Below are positions 13,548-31,752 of a stretch of 64,000 bases of DNA, one piece after another (position 1 is the first letter of the stretch; each line of letters begins with the position of its first letter). Origin of the DNA: Tetrahymena elliotti 4EA (Eukaryota; Ciliophora; Oligohymenophorea; Hymenostomatida; Tetrahymenidae); the NCBI GenBank assembly GCA_000231825.2, contig JH720293.1, forward strand, positions 2,232,001 through 2,296,000. Reading direction: 5' to 3'. The notes under the pieces are model-generated. The model had not been told where the DNA came from. It was given only the letters and a program-made list of their open reading frames with translations, and did no database searches. Both the position numbers and the translations under genes were made by a program.

Positions 13548-14135
13548 ATGATGAATATTGATTCAAGAAAATATTCAGCTTTTAGTGATCAGCTTGATTC
13601 ATTTAGAGCTTCTCATGCAAGCAGCAAAATATAAAATCGTATCAGACAAGCAAACTAAATTAACCATGAAAACTTAGTAATATTTAAGTTATAGAAAAAA
13701 TAAAAAAAATACAACTTTATAATAATATCTAAAACTTTTTTTATCTCAACTAAAAATTTTATTTATTTATCTATTAGGGTATTTAAAAACGATTAGTAAG
13801 TACAACTTCTATGTATAGTGTAAAATAATTTGAGTTAGACAATATGAAAAGAAAGTATCTAACAAATAATATCAGCCAAAATGCAAGTAAAATTATCATG
13901 AAAAAAAAAAGCAAAAATAAATAATAAGCTATTATATTTTATATTTTAATAACTATGATTTTTAAATTAAATAGGAAGAGTTGGAAATATACCTGATTAA
14001 AGTATTTAAGTAATAAGTAAAAATAATAAAAGCAGAATGAGCAAACTCTCATTAAACTCTCCATCAGAAGTTAATTGTATTAATTTTTTATCATTTTCAT
14101 AAATTGAAATAATACATTCATTATACAAAAGATGA
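13548..14135 (+). CDS. Small unknown protein, three exons (132 aa)
   Basis: Exons 13548-13676, 13778-13886 and 13975-14135 join through two GTAA...AG introns (13677-13777 and 13887-13974) into one frame of 133 codons. The product starts MMNIDSRKYSAFSDQLDSF and is rich in S, R, K, N and Q, with no membrane span and no domain I recognise. An alternative end exists: past 14130 another frame reads codon-like to TGA at 14262, so the last exon may be different. An upstream exon at 13365-13455 is also possible. Codon choice looks genuine (GCT, TCA, GAT), but the full extent is not settled. Confidence 0.45.
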
Positions 14136-14262
14136 TTATGGAATCCTTGAGAATTCTCTTGCATAAAGAAAATTAAAAACTTCATAATCTCAATCAGGAA
14201 AATCTTTTATCTATTCTTCTACTTTGCAACCTTTGAGAAGCTTATCCAGATAAAATTCATGA

Positions 14263-14929
14263 TACTTAAAGATAGAAAAATATTAAGTTAAATAAAAAAA
14301 TATCTTATCACATTTTAAAAATTTATAAAATTTTAAATAGCTCATTAATTTATTCTATTACAAATATGTTATGTTACTTAAGTAATTAAGCTATTGATAT
14401 CAAAAAGATAAATGATTCTAAAATCAAACTAAAACACGATTTTATCACATTCAATTAATTCATTTTCTTTTCAGATTAAATTCAAAATTATTACATGTTT
14501 CATTAATTTTGAATGAAAATTATTTTTTTTAAACATTTAATAATTTTGCAAATGGTTTTTTTTAGATATTTTTTCTAAGCATTTATGCTATGAAATAAAA
14601 GTTCAATATCTATAAAAATACATTAAAAGTTATGACTTTATTTTTAGATATTTTTTCTAAAAATTCGCAAAATAAAAGTTAAATATGTATTTATATCTAA
14701 TTGTTAAAAAATTTAAGGATAGAGATTGTACATAGAAAAAGAGCTTTTTCTTAGATTTTATTTTTTTCAATTCATTTTCTACAAAGAAAATATTTGTTAT
14801 TCAAATTTTGAGAAGAAATGGATATTTTTTTTAAATTAGCATAAATTTTGTTTTTTTTCTTCTTAAAAATTACAATGTACAAATACTTCTAATTTACATT
14901 GATCAAATTGAAAATTATAAAAAAATTTA
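14263..14929. other. Intergenic
   Basis: About 670 bp of AT-rich DNA between the small + strand gene and the stop of the PRMT gene (-). I see no feature in it. Confidence 0.5.
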
Positions 14930-16297
<1,368 letters not shown>

Positions 16298-16605
16298 AAT
16301 TGCTAAAAAGAAATAATTAAAATATATCTATCTATCTATTTATTTTTCTAGGCTATTTACAATTAGAATTTATTTTCAGTAAAACTAAAATTACAATAAT
16401 TAATTCTTTATAAAGATAGATAGATCTTTAATACTTTAAATATCGATAATAAAAGACAAATATTTTTGCATACAATTTATGTAATGATAGTTATGATGCT
16501 TATTAATTTTTTATTTAGAATATATTTAATTGATTATCAAATCACAAAAAATAAGATTTAGGTATATTTCTTTCTATTTATGAATTGATCTTATTTCTAC
16601 TTTTT

Positions 16606-18772
16606 TCATTTTACTTCTTTTTTTTTCTTTTCATAATATTTCCTAATTAAATTAGGTGTGTAGGCTTAATCTTTCATTCCCATATTCTTGATGTATTATG
16701 GAATTTTTCCCTTAGGATCTGAGCAAACTACATAAATGCAGTTTACCTCAGTATCTGAAATAGGCTATATTAAGAATCCTCCTATAAATAAATCTACTCT
16801 AACTGCATCCTTCTTGTGTGGAGGTCTTTCTTTGTCATAGATACTCTAACAACAAATTAATGCCTTTTTTATAAATTAAAAAATAAAAATTACAAAGCAC
16901 TTCTTGAAATAAATTAAAATTGATTACATCATTGCCTATTCTGACAATTCCTTGTAGTGCTAATACATCTCTTGGACTAACAATAACTATTTTTTTTGTA
17001 ATAGAATACAAGATTTTCATATCTTAAGTAATAACTTCAACATCTTCTCCATAATCGAAATAACTATTGTAATGCTTTTGATTTTAAACATCAAACAAGA
17101 ATTAAACTAGTTCATTGACACCAACTTATATTTTGCATTCTCCTCTACAATAAACAAGCCCTTTTTCTTCATTAAATTTTCTGTGAACTTGTATATATTT
17201 GTCTTTATCAATTAATTCCCAGTTATTTTAAGCATTTAATTTAGATAGACTAATCATCTACTCTGCTAATTACTAAAGCTAATTCTTATAAATTAAATGC
17301 TATTAGCTTAAAGCAGGCTAAGCTGATATCTAATTTGCACTACTTGCTTATTCATGAGGTGACTAATTTTATGCTTATTTTGCAACCTTATCCTTTTAAC
17401 TATCTAAATTATTTTTTTAATTCTCTGTATTTTATTTTTGTTCTTCGTTTCTTGCAGCCTATACATTTTTTTATTAAGAATTCTAATCTTAATCTTTTAT
17501 TAAATTTTAGCTGGCTTCTTTTATTTTAATTAAGTTGATATACTTTGATGAAGTATGAGTATTATTGAAAATTGTATCTTTGTATTGTTGATGATATTAG
17601 TAGAGTATGCTAGTTGTGCTTTTTCTCATTTGCTTTATTTCTTAAAGTGAAGATTCAAAAAATATGATAGGTTATAAATAACTAGTTTTAGATCCCCTGC
17701 ATATAGTATGAACAGTAAATCCATCATAATCAAATAAGGATAGAAAACAAACAATCGTAAGGTTCACCTTTGTATGCTTATTTTTAATGTTCATGAATAC
17801 TTATTTGTCCTGATAAGTAATGGTGCTCTAAATATCTGAATTAGATTTGAGATACTTTAAAAACTCATTTATATTACTTTTGAAGTAGCCGTTAATATAA
17901 AATTCATAGTCATTTAACTAGATTTTGTTAGCAATTTAGTAGATTTAACCTCTAAAAAATAATACATAGAAAGCTACTAAGGACATGTAAAATGCACCTA
18001 GCATATCAAAATAAAAGAGAAAGTAAACTCCTATTAAAGATATTAGTTTCCATATAAATTGCTCAAATATTACATTTCTTAAAAGTAAAAACACTCTTTA
18101 AACCTTCTTGATAAAATCTAATTTGGCTTACTATTATTTACCTAATTAATAAACCATATAATCAGATGATGCAGAAACTAAGTGCTTTGAATCTGACTCA
18201 ATTGAAGTCAGAACTCCAAAACCCTCTTAAATTAATGAATTGTTTTAGCGTTCAGGTACTAAATTTTTATCTATAACATAATATCCTCTAATATAATTAA
18301 ATCCCTTAATTGAGGGATCTTTGATACAGAATTCTGGTTTGCTCATTCTATTGCTCTCCCAAACTTCAGATTCATCTCTTTGTGGCTAATTTACATTTGA
18401 ATCTACATTATCATGAGATTATTGAACTCTATTCTAAGGTATAAATTACTGGTCAGAAGGCAATCCTTTTTATTACAGTATTTTTTACTTTGCCAAATAT
18501 ATTTTTTGTATCCACTTTTTATGCTAGCTTCCTGCATCAATTAGCAACATATCTCTATTATCTTTTTTTATCATTTATATTAGCTTCGATTCTTTGCCAT
18601 CTATTTCAGAAATTTCAATTCCAATTAAACTATATTCTCCCCTAATTTCTATATCACTTTCACTTTCTGTATAAGCTAGTCTATCCTCATAAAGTATAAG
18701 ATGTCTTGTGACCCAAAATCTTTTCCTTTTAAGTTAAACATAACCTTTTTTAATTTCTCTTGTACTCTTCAT
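16606..18772 (-). CDS. PH and START domain lipid-binding protein (703 aa)
   Basis: Two exons (18772-16901 and 16845-16606) join across a 55-bp intron at 16846-16900. Residues about 5-100 form a PH domain (KGYVQLKRKRFWVTRHLILY at the start and a W in the final helix, HKKWIQKIY), which should bind phosphoinositides. The middle has a strongly hydrophobic stretch, about residues 270-310, that looks like two membrane spans, followed by a Q/N-rich linker. The last 220 residues are a START domain: YFDYGEDVEVITQDMKILYS, then IVSPRDVLAL and ERPPHKKDAVRVD, the usual S-x-RD and E-RPP order. START domains bind or carry single lipids or sterols. The order resembles CERT or plant EDR2 proteins, but a membrane segment between PH and START sets it apart. 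Confidence 0.88.
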
Positions 18773-19552
18773 TTTTAAATTACTAACTAAATTATCAAAA
18801 ATTGAATTTTTATTAATATCTTACTATGTTTTATTAATAATTATGTGAAAAAACTCTGAAAAAATATAATTTATTATTAGCTTTACATCAAGGAATTGGA
18901 TCATTTATGTATTGCTTGCAAATTACATTTATTACGTAAGATACTTTTGATTAAATTTCAAAAGAAAAATCTTATTTTTTGTTGGACATTACATCAATTA
19001 AAATCATATTTATTTACTTTATTCTTTTATAAAATTAGATTTTATTCAACAAAATTCATCACTTTTTTATTTAGAAAATGTACTGACTTGACTAATGCAA
19101 ATATTTTATGAATTAAAACACTTTTTTGAAAATTAAAAAAATAAATAGTTTAAGTAATATGAGAAGAAGGCATATACAAAAATCAGACTTACAAAATTTT
19201 TTATTGAATTTCACAATTAGTTGATTTTTAAATTTATTTAGTGTGAAGTACTATAAATTAAATACAACATAGAAGTATAATTTAGTAATCAAATTATTCA
19301 TATTCTTATTCATTCTGATAAATATTTCAATTAAATATCAAGAAGAGAGGGAATGAGAAAATAAACAAAAATAATTTATTAGGAGAAAATTAAAGTTTTA
19401 TATGAAGAACAAAAGTAAATTACAGTAAGTATTAGAATAACTCTGAATTTAAAAATAACTAACTGGTAAATGAAAACTAATAAGATTTTATTTATACTAA
19501 AAATATAAAAATATTTATTATTTAATTAATTAATTATTCTTTTTTTCTCTCA
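18773..19552. other. Intergenic
   Basis: About 780 bp separating the start of the PH-START gene from the stop of the IFT139 gene, both on minus. A + strand frame near 18896-19111 is AT-driven and shows no protein-like pattern. Nothing else is seen. Confidence 0.5.
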
Positions 19553-22500
19553 TCATTTCAAAGCCTAACGAGCCTTTTCTAGGCAATCCTTTTCTATTTT
19601 TGGATAATTTGGGAAAAGCTCTAAAATTTTTTTGCAAATATTAATACAATCAACATATCTTTTAGCCTTGAGATAGTTGAAACTTAATCTAAATGCAATT
19701 GATGCAGATTTTTCATTTGTTAATTTGTATGCCTTTTCATAATGAGTTGCTGCATCTACATAAGATTGTTCTTTTTCTTTAATTAATCCCATATATTCTT
19801 CAGCTTTTCCTTTATTTTTTTAAAATAAAAATCATCAAACAATTCTTAAAAATAAATTAATTACCACAAGATTGGTTATATTTTAAGCACTTCTTTAATA
19901 TTTCTTCAGCTTAATCATATTTTTAAATCTATTTTTTTTATGAATTTCAATTTAATACATAAACATCATTTTTAAATATTTTTTACTCCAATAAAAGAAT
20001 CAGCTGATAATAGCCAAGCTCTTTCGAGGTCTTCTCCATATTCAGTGGTATATTATCTTTTCCAAAGAAGCTTAAGCAGATTTTTTGCATCAGTTTATTT
20101 CTTTTGAATGAACTTACCAACTGCAAGAGCAAGCATAGCTGGAATATAGTCATTATTTGTTTTTAAGATGTCATTTAAATTCTTTAAGCCTTGTTCTAAT
20201 CCTCCTTTATAACGAGGACCACCCAAAAAGAAAACATAACTTTCCATTACAATATATCTGAGATAAGATGATCTGGTTTGCATTTCTCTAAGAAGCGATT
20301 CACAAGCTCTCAAATTTACTTCATCAACTACCTTTGGACCTTCTTCAACATTAGAATAATATAAATCTTAATCAGGATTAAGATATATATCAATCATATT
20401 GACTAAACTCTCTTCAGCATATTATGATGATTTTTTAGCTTTAGAGAACTCGTTCAATGCATCCTTAGGAGATCTATTTAATAATTTTAGAATAATATAA
20501 GAACAATTAAAATAAATGAAAAACCTATTAAATTTGTGATAAAGACCTCTGCAGTAGCAAAGACCAGGATCATTTGTGTTAGTTGCCTTTTTTTCTGCTC
20601 TTTCAATATAAGTTTTAGCTTCATTAATTTGGAAGCTTCTTCTAAAGAAATCAATTAATTTTGCTAAGATACCATAGTTGTTTGGTCTATCTTAAAGAAT
20701 CTTTTTGAATGACTCAATTGCCTTTTTAATGTAGATATATTTAATAAAACAATTAAAGATTGACAAGTAAAATAAATATTATACCTAGGAGTATTCATCT
20801 TTTTAAAGTTAAAGTTCAGCTAAAGTTAGGCAAGCTAGGTCATTATTTGGGTTAAGTTTAAGAAGTAAATTGCACTTATTTTCACACTCTAATTTTTAGT
20901 TTGATTTAAAATACACTTGGACTTCTAACTCTAAAATCTTTTCTTAATTTCCTATAGTTTTTGACATGGTATCTTAATTGTTTGTGTATTTTGTGGCTTC
21001 AGCAAGGATATCAAGAGTAGCTTAATCATTTTTTTCATACTAATAAGTGTATTTTGCTAACTCAACAAACATATCAGCTAATAGTTTTCTCTCCTTTTCA
21101 GCATCTTCTCCTTCCTATTTTGCTTTTTCTATTGTTTAGGTTGTAAAAAAAAATAAGTTTTAGGTTGTTTAATAATTTGCCTACCTATAACATCTGTCTG
21201 AATTTAAATAGATTTTTTAAGAGCTTTTCTATAGAGATCAATTGGTTTATACTCACCAGGAGGTATTTTCTTGAGATTTAATTTGGCGATTAAGTAGAAT
21301 CCTTCTTGGTTTCTTTTAAGATTTTAGTATGTTTATTATTAATATGTATCTTAGAAAATGTCAGATTGTAGAATTTCCTCAGCTCTGTTGAAGTTTTTAA
21401 TTTAAATACATAACTTAGCTAAGTCAATAATTAAATCAAGTCTTTTTGGATTAATTCTTAAAGCGTTCTCATAATATGTAAGAGCCTTATTGTAGTCGTG
21501 TGTTTGGCAAAGAGAAAGACCTAATAATTAAATAATTTATTCATCATCAGGCTTTATAAGAGCTGCTTTTTCATAAGCTTTTGATGCTTCTTCAGGTTCT
21601 CTGATTTTCATAAGGGCATCTCCAAGCATTTTATAATTATCAAAACTAGGTTCAATTTCAATTAAATCAGCATAACATTTTGCATAGTTTCTTCTATCTC
21701 TCAATTAGTCGAGATAAACATCAGCTAATATCTGACGAGCTCTTAAGAAATATGGAGATTCTTATGGAACACCCTTTATAAGATTAAATATAAAAGTGTT
21801 TAGTGAGTAACTGTTAATATTAATTAAATTTGAAATGTGGAAATTACTTTTAAAATAGAAATGGCCTTCTTTACATCTCCAGATTGCAAAGCAATTTCTG
21901 AATTAGCTATGAGAACATTAACTTCTTCAGTTGTTCCTTAAAATTATGAAATAGCTAAAGTCATAATCTTTTTAGCCTCTTTTGAATTGTTGTTTTACTA
22001 AAGAGCTTTAGCATACAATAAATATATGGAACATCTATCTTTATCTGAGAATTAGAGTACTGACATAGCAGAAACAGTTTTAGATTAATTTGCTTTATCT
22101 TTTACTTCTGGAATTTCATATGCAGCTTTCATAGTTTCTAAGCATGCTTGATAACTTCCTTATGCATATTCAACCTCACCTTTTACTAACATGAAAAGAG
22201 GATTTTCTCTTATCATAAAGTTATTGGATAAGGCTTATTAAAGTTAATTTTAAGCCAAACTAAAGTTCTTTGAAGAAGAAGCAATCATAGCAGAAAGAAT
22301 ATAGGCTTCTTCATTTTTAGGATCCTATTCAATGACTTTTGTAACACTCTTTAAGGCTTCTTAAGTAAAGCCCATCGACATCTTTCCTTTTGCCTAAAGG
22401 AGGTAAGCAGGAATGAGCCCAGGAATTTTTTTAATAATAAAATCTAAAAGTTTTGTACCTTTAGATGCAACACCATTTTAGGGTTGTTTTCCTGCAAGCA

Positions 22501-24397
22501 TTTCCTTCATACCAACTTAAAAGAAATATGCTTATGAAAGAGACATGAGGAAATCAGGATTTAAAATAATATAGAAATCAAAGCTTGGATAGAGCTTATT
22601 AGCTTGAGAAATATGCAATTTTAAGGACTGTTTTAAAAAATTTTATCATTAAATAAAATCAATTAATAAATACCTAAAAAACTTTACTTCTTCCAAAAGC
22701 TAGATTGTTACTCTTGGGTCATTATTTTCTTACTTTGTAGAAACTAAAGCTTCAAGGTAGGCGATTTCTGAAGTTCTCTCACCATTATTTGTGGTTTAGT
22801 TAATAAAATCAATTTAAGATTCAGCATCTTCTGTTTAACCTTACATGATTTTTGATAAAATCATACCCATCAAGCACTCTTTATTATCAACATCAATACC
22901 TGAAGCTTCTTAGAAATACTATTCAGCTCTTTCAAATTGATTAACCTTTTTTTAAAAAAAATTTAGAATGAAAGAATTAAAAAAATTAAAGTTACCATCA
23001 AAAGTTATTAAGCAAGCTCACAAAAGTATTATGCATTTAAAGGACTTAATTATTTGCATTTGTTTACTAACTTCATTGTATATTTTAAAATTTATGTGTT
23101 TCTTCCTGAAATTCTTGAGAAAACTTAACTTATTTTAAACATTAATTACATGTTTCTTTACTCGCTAAATTCTACAGCTTGAATGAGTTTTTATAGTCTT
23201 TCACATCCTGTTTCAATATCACCCATTCTGGCGAAAGTATAAAAAGTCAATAACATAAGAGCCATAATGTTTTTATCATCATCGTATAAAATCTTATTGC
23301 AGTAATCAACTAATTATTCCCAGTCATCTACCTGTTAAATTTTAGGAAAGTTCAGTATTTAGTAATTTAAAAAGTGACTGGAAGACAGTCTTTTTTATTG
23401 TAAATAAATAAATTTACTGTCATTAAAAGTTTTGCTTTTTCAATTAAACCTCCTTTAAATTCTGGATAAAGAATATTTATTTCGTTTATGGTATTGAGGG
23501 AAATATCAAATTTTTTAATCATTTCATTTGCCTTAGATCTTCCCATTAAAGATTCTAAATTTTTATTGATTTCATGCTATTCATTATAGATTTCTTCAAA
23601 CAACTAAACTGATTTTTCAAGGAATTTTCCACCCTTTTTATTTAATCAAAATAATATTTAATAATTGATTTGGTAGAGTTTAAAATTTAATGTTTTGTAA
23701 ATCTGAATATACCTCTAACAGATAGCACCATGCGGAGGAAATTCTAATATTGAAGTTATCTGAATGTATTTCATCAATTAAATCTCTAGCTTTAGCATGT
23801 TCTTTGTTGAATGCATAAAAATATGCTGCCAAACATATAGCCTTATCACTTGATAATCTTCTTTATGTAGTTTCTTCAAATTTTAAATTTTAAACTGTTT
23901 CCTATTTGTTAAAACAAAAATATTGTTTTTTTATAAATTTATTTTATCGTTTATTCTTAATTTAAACGTGCAAAAGCAATTATTAAGTCAACTCTCAAAA
24001 TTCAAAAAATATTTTATTACTCTATCCACAGTATTGGCACTTAAGTGGTAAGTAATCAGAGCTATAATTGTTGCATATTAAATTTCTTTCTTATGCTATA
24101 TAGAAGTTAATTCATTTATTGCTTCATTAGGTAAACCTTCCTAATAGAGACCATATGCTTTCCAAAATATAAAGAATGGATCACCAAATGCTTTGTATTA
24201 CTTTTATTTTAAAAATTTAAATAATTTGTAAAGAAATAGAATGAGATCAGCATCTATCTGTATTTAAAGCAGACTAAATGATAAGTTACTTCTTAACAAA
24301 ATTTTTGCATTGTTGACCAAAATCCTTCTCTAATGTAATAATAAACCTAGCTTTAAGCTATTAATATGGTTTACATTTTTTGTTGCTAATTCTGCAT
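19553..24397 (-). CDS. IFT139: IFT139/TTC21B homologue, TPR intraflagellar transport protein
   Basis: This is the large TPR subunit of the IFT-A complex, which runs retrograde transport in cilia. The C-terminus is diagnostic: [31 protein letters not shown] and a final [18 protein letters not shown] follow the TTC21B end. The N-terminus has the family start as well: [28 protein letters not shown] and [11 protein letters not shown] repeats fill the space between. The start ATG is at 24397 and the stop TGA at 19553. The gene is rich in short introns (about a dozen, for example near 19818-19860, 20485-20530, 21140-21190, 22625-22672 and 23630-23712). One near 24265-24296 is only about 32 bp. Not every join was verified. 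Expected length about 1300 residues. A ciliate needs it for its many cilia. Confidence 0.93.
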
Positions 24398-24845
24398 GGC
24401 TAGCTATGTTGTACTGTTGCTATATTTGAAATTTTATGTGATATTTATTCAATATTGGGTATTCTACCAAAAGAGTTTTTTATCGTATTTTTCAAAATAT
24501 TTATAAATCTTAATAATTTTTTGAAGGATATAATTTTTTAATTTATTTCTTTTTTTAATTTTTTAATTTCCTCAAGTTATTTTTTTGAATTTACTCAAAT
24601 AATAATCATTCCATCCATCTATGAATTTCAAAACAAAACAAAATAAATGATCTTTTCATCAAATAATTAATAGATTCTGATAGGTTGTTCGATTATAGTT
24701 GAACCTTATTCATCCAATTTTATATATAAAATAAAATATTAATTAACAATTATAAAATGTATTATTTATTTTTCATTAGTTATTGTTTACAAAATATATT
24801 TTCTAAATTTAATTAAAGTATTCTTTGAATTTAAATATTATTTAA
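24398..24845. other. Intergenic
   Basis: About 450 bp upstream of the IFT139 start, running to the stop of the next minus-strand gene. Very AT-rich, with no gene seen. It should contain the IFT139 promoter, but I can name no motif. Confidence 0.5.
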
Positions 24846-27273
24846 TCAATCAAATTTCCATTAACTTGCTAATTCTTCATCTATTTTTTTCTGTTAAATT
24901 TATTATTGTTGCTGCTAATTGTAGCTATTTTAACGCTGATTTATTTACATGTCTTTATTCTTATTTAATTGCTCATTGGCACCTTGGTATTCCTGTTACC
25001 CTTATGGATTATTTTAGTAGTTTTCATAGTCTTCTTAAGTGTCGAAGAATGAATCTTTATCAACATTGTAGCTGTTATCGTTTTTTTAACTATTAAGATT
25101 ATTATCGTTATTGTCTATTTTTCTTTATGAATCTTTAAGGGCTACATCAGAAAGTTAATTTTTAGAATTTTTAGATATATTTTACTTTTATTAGTAATTC
25201 TCAGGCCCATAAAATCCTTAAAATTAAGCTTAGTTTTCTTTCTTTTGTTACTCATTAATGCTATCCATTTTTTATATTTTAGCTGATTTTTCTAATTCCG
25301 GTTGTGTTGGTTGCTTTTAGAGAAGGTTTTCATTCTGCTTTCTTATTCTTTCCAAATATTTTTATTTCATATCAACCATTGAATTATTTTTTACTTTTGA
25401 TTAAGACATACCAAGAGGATTTATACTATTGCCAGCAACTTATTAACCATTTATTGCTGCATGATTATTTTTATTTTGTTGAATATTAATCACTTCAGGA
25501 ATATTATTTTGAGTTGCTCCCTTATTTAATTATTGTTGAGTTTCTATTCTGCTTTGGTTAAGAGATTAGTCAATGCCTTAATTTTAATTCATGATTGAGG
25601 TATCTTGTTTAACCAAAAGAGATTGATCTCTCTAAATACTGTTTTTAAGTGGAATCTAATTGCTTGCATCAAGCTAATTTGTTTATGGTTAAATATTTTA
25701 ATTTAAATAATTAGGAGTTGATTAATTTTAAGAAAATTCATTCTAGCCAATATTTTAAACTACAAGTTCTTAATTATATCTTTTATTTAGCTATTAATTT
25801 TTTCCAATTTGATCTTCATTTTCATACATGTGACGGATTTTTTCTAGGTAATTTACTTCATGTATTGTTGGATATATTCTACTACTGAAAACATCTTCAA
25901 GGATCATCAAAAAATTTAATACTAGAATACCTGGCCAAAGAAGATAAACTAAGAAAGACTCACCTGATAGTACAATGATAACTATCACATAACAATCTGC
26001 TAAAAAAGAAAAGACAAGTATTAATTTATTTTTAATTGGTCTGATCAAGAAAAATAGCTTAAAAAAAATGACAATGATAACTATTAAAGATATTTCTACT
26101 TTGTTATCATATTAGAACACTATTACTGCAGTCATTATTCCTTTTTATATCAGTGAAAGCACTATCCAGCTGCTTGTAACAATTTCAGTTGGTGATAAAG
26201 CAGATTTTTCTGATTTTTCTTAAATAGTTATATCAGTCAAAGGGTCTTCAAATGCAAACAAAAAATGACATTAATCTCTTCTTCTAAATATTTCAATCTT
26301 CTTTTAGAGTTGTTCTTTAGGATAAGAATTTTGAGAAATCAAGATGCTTCTAATAATAAAAAGAGCCAAAATAAAATATAATATCATAGTTCCAAGAGAG
26401 ATATAGTGTATTACCTATGTCCATTATAAATTTTTCAGTTGTAAAAATAAGTGTAAGAAGCTTTCTTAAAAAGTAAAGTAGAATATAATGTAGACATAAT
26501 TCATAATATTAAATCTAATGTATTCATAAAAACCTTTACCCTAATTAATAATACTTATACCAACTCCAACTATTAAGAATAAAATTAATCCAACTGCCCA
26601 TATTACAAAAACTTGTAATTAGTTTATCAAAAAATTAGAGCTCTTTCCATTTATCAAAAACTATTTTTATAAAAATTATGATATTAAATCAGGTTATTAA
26701 TTAATTGATGAGTTAATTTTAGGAAATAATATTTACTTTATAATCAGGAGTTTAATACTCACTAGCCATATTCAAATATTTGTAGGAATTGTTAGAATTA
26801 GGTTACATGCTTTAACCATAAAAATGGTTTCCTATATAGTTAGGAATTAATGTAGACAAATTAGTCATTTAGAATAGCTAAAAAGCCACTGTGGTTCTTG
26901 GATTATAGTATTAATGTATATAAAAAAGTAGTCCTATAGTTTAGCATGTATCAAGTAACTTTCTAGTTAAAGGAATGTGCCTTTTAATAAACAGAGATAT
27001 AATCATGAGTGACAATAGCCCATATTGAAGTGCATAAACAAAGTCTTATAAATTAGAAACTGAGCTGGTAAAATCTTTAAAAAAATAAAAATATTTATTA
27101 ATCAAATAAGAAAATAATGTATAATTACCTGAACAATTATAATTCGAATCTGTATCTTATCCTTTAGGGCAGAGACAACTGTTACTAAATAAGTATCTTG
27201 ATGTAGAGCAACTAGAACAATCTGTATAAGTATTTTATCCTGAGCTACATGAGGCGCAAGTAGAATGGCACAT
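24846..27273 (-). CDS. Cys-rich multi-span membrane protein with Q-rich tail
   Basis: A surface-type ciliate protein in three parts. The N-terminal part seen (27273-27130) is a cysteine-rich repeat (CHSTCASCSS, CSSCSTS, CLCPKGQD) like the furin/growth-factor-receptor repeats of many ciliate membrane proteins. The middle (about 27060-25800) has several hydrophobic helices with loop introns, for example ISLIVIIVIFFKLFFLI and LLWPGILVLNFLMIL. The C-terminal 300 residues (25800-24846) are Q/N-rich, cytosolic and probably disordered, ending EELASQWKFD before TGA. The true start is not established. ATG at 27273 is preceded in frame by TGA, so earlier Cys-rich or signal-peptide exons probably lie upstream, perhaps to about 27490. 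The function is unknown; a sensor or adhesion role is only a guess. Confidence 0.75.
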
Positions 27274-28513
27274 CTTAAAAGAGAAATCAGAAAATCAGTA
27301 ATTATAAAAAACAAAATATGAGGTAAATTATGAATTTATCTTTAGTAAAATAATTAATTATTAAATTACTAAAATACTCTTTTGAAAATAAGAGAAATAT
27401 CATCAAATATTCATACATACAGTTAATAAACAACGAATAATTATTGTTTACCAATTCTTTAATAAAAAAATTCTGCATATATTTTTTACTCATAATTTAT
27501 TTAAATTATCGAAAAAGCAAAATAAATTATTATAAATTTTCAAAAATACATTTTTTAATTACATTTCAAATCTTAGATGAAATAAAAACAATATTTTTTT
27601 GCAATTAGAAGTAACTAAGATCTCAAGCTTTTACTTTTAGATAATTTGAGTAATTACTCTATGGAGTAACTTTAAACAGAAACAACAATTACTCAAATAA
27701 AAAGATTTGTTTAAATTGAAATAATTAACACTAAAAATATCATTTTAAGAAATAAGACTAGACTTTTGTCTTTTCTTTAAATTTGATTTTATTTATTTAA
27801 TATTAAACATCCACAACAAAAAATAAATTTCAAAATTTTTTAAAGTCTAAATGAAAATACTGTTTTAGAATTTTTAAAATAAAATCTATTTCTTATAAAT
27901 ACTTGCTGAAAAGTTGTAATATAAAAGAAAATTTTATCAGAGAAAAGATAAATTATATGGACTCCAAGATTAACCAAACAGGATAGACGAATTATGGAAT
28001 CACTTAAGTATAAAATATAAGATATGCTAAGAAACACTTCATTTAAGTGAGGAAGATTTAGGAGTTCTTATAGATTTAATCCTAAAATGTAAAAATTTAT
28101 TTTGAACTTCTGTTTTAAAGAGTATGTTAAAAATAAAGAATATGCCACTTAAATAGAAATATTTATTTTCATTTGGACAGTCTTATATGATTTTTAGGAA
28201 ATAGGAAGATGGGTCTATTTCTTCTAATTAAATTTTTAGTGTCTTCTTGAGTTTAACATTAAATTTAAAAAATTGACTAAAAACAAATACGTACTTCAAT
28301 TTATATATTTATAAAAATATAAAAATAATGTTTAGGAATTACGATATTATATCAATAGCTTCTTTAAATCCATTTTTAATTTATTCAATAATTTAAGTGT
28401 TGTAATTTAGAATTTTTGATAATTTTTTAAAGAATAAATAAAAATAATTAACTATTAAATATGAATATAGTTTCAATTTTTGCTTATAATTAATATTATC
28501 TGTATATGTTAAA
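27274..28513. other. Spacer, may hide 5' exons of the Cys-rich gene
   Basis: About 1.2 kb of very AT-rich sequence. Minus-strand frames at 27302-27493 have some hydrophobic content and could be a 5' exon of the Cys-rich membrane gene, but I could not join them with a convincing intron. A + strand TGA-free frame at 28087-28419 has low-complexity composition and is probably chance. Confidence 0.4.

Positions 28514-31752
<3,239 letters not shown>

Noticed and set aside
18896..19111. 71-codon + strand frame upstream of the PH-START gene
   Set aside because: L/F/K-rich chance frame with no protein-like pattern.
28087..28419. 111-codon + strand TGA-free frame
   Set aside because: With TGA as the only stop, frames of this length are expected by chance in AT-rich DNA; composition is low-complexity.
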